A program made the position numbers and the translations under genes. A DNA stretch of 12,098 bases, from NCBI GenBank assembly GCA_021107375.1, contig JAIOSY010000255.1, positions 1 through 12,098 on the forward strand, given 5' to 3'. This DNA comes from Sulfurimonas sp. (GTDB lineage Bacteria; Campylobacterota; Campylobacteria; Campylobacterales; Sulfurimonadaceae). The notes beneath the pieces are model-generated. The model was given only the letters and a program-made list of their open reading frames with translations, searched no databases and had not been told where the DNA came from. This document shows positions 7,452-12,098 of the stretch, piece by piece; within the stretch, counting starts at the first letter, position 1; the number at the start of each line of letters is the position of its first letter.

Positions 7452-7573
7452 CTTTTACGACCTTTAGCTCTACGACGATTTAAAACTCTTCTACCATTTT
7501 TAGTAGCCATTCTAGCTCTAAAACCGTGAGTTCTTTTTCTTGGTGTATTATGGGGTTGGTATGTTCTTTTCAT
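7439..7573 (-). CDS. rpmH: 50S ribosomal protein L34
   Basis: Small basic protein of the large ribosomal subunit. The 44 residues are unmistakable: [19 protein letters not shown] at the start, then [20 protein letters not shown] and the ending Arg-Leu-Ser-Val. The length equals that of typical L34. The ATG has AAGGA eight bases upstream. The last codons overlap the presumed rnpA start. rpmH heads the conserved rpmH-rnpA-yidD-yidC block; dnaA, which often lies on the other side, is replaced here by clpB. Confidence 0.97.
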   Translation of the reverse strand: MKRTYQPHNTPRKRTHGFRARMATKNGRRVLNRRRAKGRKRLSV

Positions 7574-7623
7574 TTGACATATCCTTATAAAATTTTAAGT
7601 CCGAAATAATACATAAAAATTAC
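7574..7623 (-). promoter_or_regulatory. Short clpB-rpmH gap with a possible rpmH promoter
   Basis: Fifty bases. On the minus strand TATTAT (plus-strand 7606-7611) could be a -10 box; any -35 would lie at the clpB stop and looks poor. No hairpin-plus-T terminator is visible, so transcripts from clpB may also continue into rpmH. Confidence 0.3.
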
Positions 7624-10206
7624 TTAAAGTGTGATTAAGGTTGAAATCTCTCCATCTTTCATATTAAACTCTACTTTTGAGCCTTCAACAACACGACCTT
7701 CTAAAATCAAGTCAGCTAATCTATCCTCAACTATCTCATACAAAGCTCTTTTAAGTGGTCTAGCACCGTAGATCGGATCAAATCCAGCTTCTGCTATATA
7801 TTGTTTAGCTTCTTCACTTAAAACTAATTCTATATCTCTTTGCTCAACTTTTTTAGCAATATCTCTAAAAAATATATCAACAATATCTACAATCTGCTCT
7901 TGACCTAGTGCATTAAATATTACAATATCATCAAGTCTATTTAGAAATTCTGGTTTAAAGGCCTGTTTTAACTCCCCCATAACCATATCATCTAAATTTT
8001 CGGCATGTGGGTTATTTATAATTTTATCACTTGCTAAATTTGATGTTAAAATTATAATAGTATTTGTAAAATCAACTGTCACGCCCTTGTTATCAGTTAA
8101 TCGTCCATCATCTAAAACTTGAAGTAAAATATTAAAAACATCTGGATGAGCTTTTTCCACCTCATCAAATAAAATCACACTGTATGGTTTTCTTCTAACC
8201 GCTTCTGTTAGTTGTCCACCCTCTTCATAACCAACATACCCAGGGGCTGCACCAACTAATCTTGAAACTGCATGTTTTTCCATATACTCACTCATATCTA
8301 TTCTTATCATAGAATCTTCACTATCAAATAAAAATTTAGCAAGGGTTTTAGCAGTTTGTGTTTTACCAACACCAGTTGGTCCTAAAAATAGAAAACTACC
8401 AATAGGCGAGTTAGTATCAGATAACCCTGCTTTATTTCTTTTAATAGCACGAGATACAGCATGTGTTGCCTTACTTTGTCCTATAACATCTTTGTTTAAC
8501 TCTGCTTCAACATTAAGTATTTTAGTCATTTCAGTTTGAAGCATCTTATTAACAGGGATATGTGTCCATTTTGAAACAATATTTGCTATCGCTTCCTCAT
8601 CAACACTATTTTTTAAAAGTGTTCCAGATGCTTGAAGTTTTTCCCAGTTTTCATTTATGGCTTTTTCATCTTCTAAAAGTTTTGGTATCTCTCCATACTC
8701 TATCTCAGCAGCACGGTTAAAATCAGAGTTTGATTTAGCCATTTCAGCCTCTCTTCTTTTTGATTCTATATCACCTTTAATAGTAGAGATTTTCTCAAAA
8801 ACCTCTTTTTCAGTAGCAAATTGAGCTTCTAAATCTCTAACTTCCTCTTCAACATCTGCTAACTCTTTTACAATTTCTCCAAGTCTTTTCTCATTCGCTG
8901 GAGTTTTCTCCATTTTCAAGGCTTCTCTCTCAACTTGAAGCTCTGAACTTTTTCTTTTTGCAGAACTTAAAGCATTTGGCTCTGATTCTATCTGCATCTT
9001 TAACTCAGCTGCTGCTTCATCAATCAAGTCAATAGCCTTATCTGGTAAAAATCTATCTGCAATATATCTATCACTAAGTCTTGCCGCAGCCACTAAAGCA
9101 CTATCTGTAATCGTTACATTATGATGAGTCTCTAATCTCTCTTTAATCCCACGAAGAATTTGAAGAGATTGATTTACTGTTGGCTCATCAAGATTTATCG
9201 GTAAAAATCTTCTTTGAAGAGCTGTATCTTTTTCAAAGTATTTTCTATACTCTTTTAGAGTTGTAGCACCGATTGTATGAAGTTCACCCCTTGCAAGTGC
9301 TGGTTTTAAAATATTTGCAGCATCCATACTACCCTCACTAGCACCTGCTCCAACTATAGTATGAATCTCATCTATAAAAAGAATTATTTGACCGTTTTCT
9401 TTCACTTCATCTATTACAGATTTAAGTCTATCTTCAAACTCTCCACGATATTTTGCACCAGCGATTAGAGCAGACATATCAAGAGCAACCACTCTTTTAT
9501 TTTTTAGTGAAGTTGGAACATTACCATCACTAATTCTTTGAGCAAGTCCTTCAACTAAAGCTGTTTTACCAACCCCTGGTTCACCTAAAAGCATAGGGTT
9601 GTTTTTAGTTTTACGGATTAGAATCTGCATCATTCTAGTTATCTCTTCATCTCTACCAATAACAGGAGAAAGTTTACCTTCACTAGCCTCAGTCGTTAAA
9701 TCTATCCCATATTTAGCTAAAGACTCTAGTGTTTCATCAGAACTTTGAGAATCTATTTTTGCTCCACCGCGAGATGCCTCTAAATTTTTAGCCAACTCAC
9801 TTACATCTATATACTTTGATAAAATTGTTGAGAATGGCTCCGATTTTAAATTTGCTAATATATATATATCTACAGCTAAACAAGTATCACCATTTTGAGT
9901 CATTAACCCTGCCCCTCTCTCAAGTGAATCTACGAAGTTTTTAGACAGTTTTATATTCTCTTTTGACACTGAACTTGATGTTGGAAGTTTTGAAGTTAAG
10001 CTTTTTACATCTAACTCAATAGCTACTTTATCGATATTCATTTTATTAAACATCTGATTTAAAACAGAGTTAGAATTTGTAAGTAACGCCCATAAAAAAT
10101 GGATTAACTCAACTTCATTATTTTTATTGTGTAAGGCTAAAGATATAGAAGACTCTATAGCCTCTGTCATGTTATGTGTTAATTTTTCAAATATATTATT
10201 GTTCAT
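7624..10206 (-). CDS. clpB: ATP-dependent disaggregase ClpB (Hsp100)
   Basis: Hexameric cytoplasmic AAA+ chaperone that, with DnaK, pulls proteins out of aggregates. The 860 residues match full-length ClpB. The N-terminal Clp_N repeats cover about 1-145. AAA-1 has Walker A GEPGVGKT (208-215), pore-loop Tyr253 in [10 protein letters not shown] and Walker B LFIDE (276-280), with Arg332-Arg333 as likely arginine fingers. The coiled-coil middle domain spans about 405-525, which separates it from ClpA and ClpC. AAA-2 has Walker A GPTGVGKT (609-616), pore-loop Tyr657 in GYVGYEEGG, Walker B ILFDE (678-682) and sensor-2 GARPLKR (814-820). No LGF/IGF-type ClpP-binding loop is apparent. The ATG has AGGA seven bases upstream and a consensus promoter overlapped by an HspR-like site. 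Confidence 0.97.
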   Translation of the reverse strand: MNNNIFEKLTHNMTEAIESSISLALHNKNNEVELIHFLWALLTNSNSVLNQMFNKMNIDKVAIELDVKSLTSKLPTSSSVSKENIKLSKNFVDSLERGAGLMTQNGDTCLAVDIYILANLKSEPFSTILSKYIDVSELAKNLEASRGGAKIDSQSSDETLESLAKYGIDLTTEASEGKLSPVIGRDEEITRMMQILIRKTKNNPMLLGEPGVGKTALVEGLAQRISDGNVPTSLKNKRVVALDMSALIAGAKYRGEFEDRLKSVIDEVKENGQIILFIDEIHTIVGAGASEGSMDAANILKPALARGELHTIGATTLKEYRKYFEKDTALQRRFLPINLDEPTVNQSLQILRGIKERLETHHNVTITDSALVAAARLSDRYIADRFLPDKAIDLIDEAAAELKMQIESEPNALSSAKRKSSELQVEREALKMEKTPANEKRLGEIVKELADVEEEVRDLEAQFATEKEVFEKISTIKGDIESKRREAEMAKSNSDFNRAAEIEYGEIPKLLEDEKAINENWEKLQASGTLLKNSVDEEAIANIVSKWTHIPVNKMLQTEMTKILNVEAELNKDVIGQSKATHAVSRAIKRNKAGLSDTNSPIGSFLFLGPTGVGKTQTAKTLAKFLFDSEDSMIRIDMSEYMEKHAVSRLVGAAPGYVGYEEGGQLTEAVRRKPYSVILFDEVEKAHPDVFNILLQVLDDGRLTDNKGVTVDFTNTIIILTSNLASDKIINNPHAENLDDMVMGELKQAFKPEFLNRLDDIVIFNALGQEQIVDIVDIFFRDIAKKVEQRDIELVLSEEAKQYIAEAGFDPIYGARPLKRALYEIVEDRLADLILEGRVVEGSKVEFNMKDGEISTLITL
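8001..8010 (-). repeat. Copy of the CCACATGCC motif (variant CCACATGCCG)
   Basis: In clpB, read as Pro733-His-Ala-Glu in a poorly conserved loop after the second Walker region. Confidence 0.55.
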
Positions 10207-10234
10207 TCTTTTGTCCTATTTATTAAGATGGTAT

Positions 10235-10264
10235 ATTATACCAGATTGAGTGATATACTGTCAA
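10235..10264 (-). promoter_or_regulatory. clpB sigma-70 promoter, perfect consensus
   Basis: On the minus strand, -35 TTGACA (plus-strand 10264-10259) and -10 TATAAT (10240-10235) are separated by 18 bases. A TGG directly precedes the -10, giving an extended -10. Transcription should start near 10228, leaving a leader of about 20 bases with AGGA before the clpB ATG. Such a strong promoter suits a gene held down by a repressor. Confidence 0.75.
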
Positions 10265-10265
10265 G
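10245..10265. promoter_or_regulatory. HspR-binding (HAIR-like) inverted repeat over the clpB promoter
   Basis: On the minus strand the site reads CTTGACA, seven bases, ACTCAAT, against the known HAIR consensus CTTGAGT-N7-ACTCAAG: 11 of 14 positions match and the spacing is exact. It covers the -35 box and most of the spacer, the expected place for repression. HspR control of clpB is known in Helicobacter and Campylobacter; that this organism has HspR is inferred. Confidence 0.55.
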
Positions 10266-10299
10266 TCTTCTTAGTCTACCACTCTCATACACTTAAGTA

Positions 10300-10328
10300 T
10301 TAATTATAATGATTTAATATGCTATAAT
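10300..10328 (+). promoter_or_regulatory. Probable promoter of the nitroreductase gene
   Basis: TATAAT at 10323-10328 is preceded by TGC, an extended -10. Seventeen bases upstream is only TTAATT (10300-10305), a poor -35. A second TATAAT (10305-10310) lies 18 bases before, without a recognisable -35. Transcription would start near 10335, and AGGA (10344-10347) precedes the ATG. Confidence 0.55.
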
Positions 10329-10349
10329 TCCAAAAACAATTTTAGGATT

Positions 10350-10359
10350 CCACATGCCA
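10350..10359 (+). repeat. Copy of the CCACATGCCA motif spanning a start codon
   Basis: Exact copy that includes the last four leader bases, the ATG and the Pro2 codon of the nitroreductase gene; the only copy that is partly non-coding. Confidence 0.65.
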
Positions 10360-11034
10360 ACAGTTATAGACGCTTTGAACAATCGTTCATCTAAAAGAGC
10401 TTATCTTCCAAAACCAGTTCCAAAAGAGATTCAAGAAAAAATTTTAGATGCTGCAGCGATGACTCCAAGTGGAGCAAATATGCAACCTTGGAAAGTGTTA
10501 GCAGTTAGCAATACCCAACTACTTAAAAAAGTTGGTGATACAGTTATATCTAAAATGGATGAGGGGATTACGAACGACCAATTTATCCAATATTATCCTG
10601 TTAAATGGGTTAATCCTTATAAAAAAAGAAGAATTGTAACTGGTTCTGGTCTTTATAAATTAATGGAAGTTGATAGAAAAGACAACGATACTAGAATAGA
10701 GATGTGGAAAGATAACTTTAGATGGTTTGGAGCACAAACTGTATTTTTCGTATTTACAGATAAAGCAAATATTGATGGTGCAGAGGGTGTACTTTTAGAT
10801 TGTGGTGCATATATGCAGAGCATTATGTTAGCTGCACAAGAGTTTGGAGTTGAGAGTTGTCCACAAGGCTCTACTACTGAATTTGGTAGAGTTATAGCAG
10901 AGGTACTTGAGATGCCAGAAAATTTATCACTTTTATATAGTGTAGTTTTAGGTTATGAGGATAAAGAAGCAAAAATAAACGGTTACCAACCTTCAAGAGT
11001 TTCACTAGAAGAAACTGTTACTTTTATAGACTAA
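10354..11034 (+). CDS. FMN-dependent nitroreductase-family protein (NfsB/PnbA-like)
   Basis: Flavin oxidoreductase of the nitroreductase superfamily, normally a cytoplasmic homodimer binding FMN and using NAD(P)H. The 226 residues are the usual length. Arg11-Ser-Ser-Lys-Arg15 is the N-terminal FMN-phosphate region; SGANMQPW (39-46) is the S-G-x-N-x-Q-P-W motif; DCGAYMQSIMLAA (149-161) and the following GVESCPQ are the second conserved block; Leu199-Gly200-Tyr and Arg215 near the C-terminus complete the fold. An insert of about 55 residues (65-120), rich in Tyr, Lys and Arg, recalls nitrobenzoate-reductase-like members, but the substrate is not determinable. It is the only complete plus-strand gene in the window, divergent from clpB, and converges on the PLP gene with a 7-base gap. 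Confidence 0.88.
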   Translation: MPTVIDALNNRSSKRAYLPKPVPKEIQEKILDAAAMTPSGANMQPWKVLAVSNTQLLKKVGDTVISKMDEGITNDQFIQYYPVKWVNPYKKRRIVTGSGLYKLMEVDRKDNDTRIEMWKDNFRWFGAQTVFFVFTDKANIDGAEGVLLDCGAYMQSIMLAAQEFGVESCPQGSTTEFGRVIAEVLEMPENLSLLYSVVLGYEDKEAKINGYQPSRVSLEETVTFID

Positions 11035-11035
11035 T

Positions 11036-11058
11036 AAAGGGTTAAACAAACCCTTTTT
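11036..11058. terminator. Bidirectional rho-independent terminator between convergent genes
   Basis: AAAGGGTT (11036-11043) pairs perfectly with AACCCTTT (11049-11056) across a 5-base loop and ends in five T on the plus strand. On the minus strand the same hairpin is followed by TTTATTAG, a weaker T-tract. The stop codon of the PLP gene is inside the hairpin. Confidence 0.75.
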
Positions 11059-11896
11059 GCATATACCTACTTAACATACTTTCATTTCCACTAACTCCAC
11101 CGCTATGTATATATAAAATCTCTTCATCAGTTTGTTCTAAAAGTGTCTTCCACATGCCAGGTGCATATAGCAAATCAAATTCAACTCCTGCTTTTAATAA
11201 TTTTTTATAAATTTCTAAAAACTCTGGATATAATTTTGCAAAATGATACTTTTTACTAGGCTCAAGTATCACTAAATTATCTGGTATTGTCTCAAGTGCA
11301 CTCATCTGCTCTTTTAGATACTCTACATCACCAATAGCTGAAGTTGTATAAACTTTATACTCAGGCATAGCTAAAGCTAAATACAAGGCAGTAGTTCCTG
11401 TTCCTGATGGTGTAGCTAAAGATTTCACATCTAGGTTTTCAGCCCTTATCTCTGATGCTAAAACCTCTAAACCCTCTTTTGCTGAAGTATCTGCTCCACC
11501 TTGATCTACTAAAAAAGCTTTATCTTCTATATTTACCCTAAGTGAGGCTATAAAATCTTTGTATAATTCATACTCTATCTCCACATGCCACATGCCAAAT
11601 CTCTTTGCGTGATAATAATTTCCACTCTGAAGTTCTTTTTGAGTTTTACTAATTGGTTTGGTATAGTATATAAACTCCCACCCTTTAGTTTTACACATTG
11701 AGGCCATGGCAAGCATTGCATTTGATTGTGTACCACCATAGGAGATAATTTTATTAAGATTGTTTGGGGGAGTTTGTAAAAGGGTATAAAGTTTTCTATA
11801 TTTATTTCCTGCTAAAAAAGGGTCAATTAAATCATCTCTTTTAACATAAAAATCCCTACCATCTAAGTTTATCTTAGAGATAGGAGAGTTATTCAT
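11042..11896 (-). CDS. PLP-dependent enzyme, ACC deaminase/D-cysteine desulfhydrase-like
   Basis: Fold-type II PLP enzyme of the group that includes 1-aminocyclopropane-1-carboxylate deaminase and D-cysteine desulfhydrase. Lys32 in AGNKYRKL is the expected Schiff-base lysine; SYGGTQSNA (52-60) holds the Gln-Ser-Asn substrate loop; PSGTGTTA (163-170) fits the phosphate-binding loop; HSGG (264-267) is the family's C-terminal His-x-Gly-Gly. At 284 residues it is about 40-50 shorter than the best-known members. Without the tyrosine pair that separates the two activities being confidently aligned, the substrate stays open. The ATG is 12 bases after the isomerase gene's stop, in a tandem repeat with no Shine-Dalgarno, so it may rely on termination-reinitiation. 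It ends inside a terminator hairpin shared with the nitroreductase gene. Confidence 0.83.
   Translation of the reverse strand: MNNSPISKINLDGRDFYVKRDDLIDPFLAGNKYRKLYTLLQTPPNNLNKIISYGGTQSNAMLAMASMCKTKGWEFIYYTKPISKTQKELQSGNYYHAKRFGMWHVEIEYELYKDFIASLRVNIEDKAFLVDQGGADTSAKEGLEVLASEIRAENLDVKSLATPSGTGTTALYLALAMPEYKVYTTSAIGDVEYLKEQMSALETIPDNLVILEPSKKYHFAKLYPEFLEIYKKLLKAGVEFDLLYAPGMWKTLLEQTDEEILYIHSGGVSGNESMLSRYMQKGFV
11150..11159 (+). repeat. Copy of the CCACATGCCA motif
   Basis: Exact copy in the PLP enzyme gene; the coding strand reads it as Gly247-Met-Trp, a third frame among the copies. Confidence 0.65.
11581..11597 (+). repeat. Two overlapping copies of the CCACATGCCA motif
   Basis: Two exact copies (11581-11590 and 11588-11597) share three bases. 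The coding strand reads Gly101-Met-Trp-His-Val, so the two copies are read in two different frames. Confidence 0.65.
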
Positions 11897-11918
11897 TTTA
11901 TTATTTTATTATTTTATT
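11895..11918. repeat. Three perfect 8-bp tandem repeats at a gene junction
   Basis: ATTTTATT occurs three times in a row with no mismatch. The array covers the last codons and stop of the isomerase gene, the 12-base gap and the first two bases of the PLP gene's ATG. Copy-number change would alter the distance between the two genes. Confidence 0.85.
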
Positions 11919-12098
11919 GTAGCTTTTTTTTGAAGTTGTGCCATTTTTGTTTTCATATTAACTTTAAATTTTTCCATTTTAAGTCTTTGTTCTATAAAAG
12001 ATTTAACCTCAGTAAATCCTAAATTTTTAGATGCTTTTTTCTCTTCTAAATAGATAACATGGTAACCAAACTGAGTTTTTACAGGGTCTGAAATAGTA
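11909..12098 (-). CDS. PpiC/parvulin-type peptidyl-prolyl isomerase, C-terminal 62 residues (Peb4/SurA-like; continues past the right edge)
   Basis: End of a parvulin-family peptidyl-prolyl cis-trans isomerase, likely a periplasmic folding factor. The visible part reads SDPVKTQFGYHVIYLEEKK, containing the parvulin C-terminal signature (T-x-F-G-Y-H-V-I), then a Lys-rich helix (about 27-62) like the tail of Peb4/CBF2 and SurA-type chaperones of Campylobacterota. Its TAA is immediately followed by a second TAA, within the 8-bp repeat array. The signal peptide and the rest of the catalytic domain are outside the window, so localisation is inferred from the family. Confidence 0.85.
   Translation of the reverse strand, partial: TISDPVKTQFGYHVIYLEEKKASKNLGFTEVKSFIEQRLKMEKFKVNMKTKMAQLQKKATIK

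Noticed and set aside
7439..7465. A -1 frameshift producing an L34-RnpA fusion instead of AUU initiation
   Set aside because: The shift would have to occur between the in-frame TAA at 7457-7455 and the rpmH stop; slipping the AAA codon back one base would require pairing with TAA, so no slippery sequence fits.
7582..7600. Near-palindrome around AAAATTTT in the clpB-rpmH gap as a terminator or operator
   Set aside because: It is pure A/T with no loop and no T-run beyond; probably composition.
10207..10353. CIRCE (HrcA) element upstream of clpB
   Set aside because: No TTAGCACTC-N9-GAGTGCTAA-like repeat is present; the repeat seen fits HAIR instead.
6818..11931. Eight-base A or T runs (7347-7354 in rnpA, 4816-4823 in jag, 6818-6825 in yidD, 11924-11931 in the isomerase) as phase-variable tracts
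   Set aside because: Runs of this length are common in such A+T-rich DNA, occur in housekeeping genes and encode Lys or Phe normally expected there.
1..12098. CRISPR array, tRNA, rRNA, insertion sequence, prophage or defence system
   Set aside because: No spaced direct repeats, cloverleaf, transposase or terminal inverted repeats were seen; the window is mainly core genome.

Overview
The window is A+T-rich DNA whose gene content and order point to the Campylobacterota (Epsilonproteobacteria), most like a sulfur-metabolising relative of Sulfurimonas or Sulfurovum. That placement rests on protein style (MnmE, YidC, ClpB, a Peb4-like isomerase tail) and on the respiratory operon; no search was run.

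Layout. At the left (1-2211, minus strand) is a three-gene respiratory operon read in the order iron-sulfur subunit, NrfD-type membrane subunit, Tat-exported molybdopterin catalytic subunit (cut by the window edge). A 225-base gap precedes it. From 7573 down to 2437 (minus strand) runs rpmH-rnpA-yidD-yidC-jag-mnmE-ruvX, packed with overlaps or gaps of a few bases: ribosomal protein L34, RNase P protein, membrane-insertion factors, an RNA-binding Jag protein, the tRNA-modifying GTPase and RuvX. Upstream of it, also on the minus strand, is clpB (7624-10206), driven by a consensus-perfect sigma-70 promoter that overlaps an HspR-type inverted repeat. Divergent from clpB is a nitroreductase gene (10354-11034), which converges on a PLP-dependent deaminase/desulfhydrase-like gene (11042-11896, minus); a hairpin between them can serve both. 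The right edge holds the end of a PpiC-type peptidyl-prolyl isomerase.

How they work together. The rpmH-to-ruvX block joins ribosome and RNase P supply to membrane protein insertion and tRNA wobble modification. The left operon should form a periplasm-facing quinone-linked oxidoreductase. ClpB is the heat-shock disaggregase.

Most unusual observations. (1) A nucleotide motif, consensus TTCCACATGCCAA, occurs ten times on both strands and in several reading frames, far above expectation; it resembles a genome-wide signal such as an uptake or recognition sequence. (2) rnpA has no ATG, GTG, TTG or CTG that could start it; AUU inside the end of rpmH is the only sensible start. (3) Three perfect 8-bp tandem repeats bridge the isomerase stop and the PLP gene start, where no Shine-Dalgarno sequence is visible.
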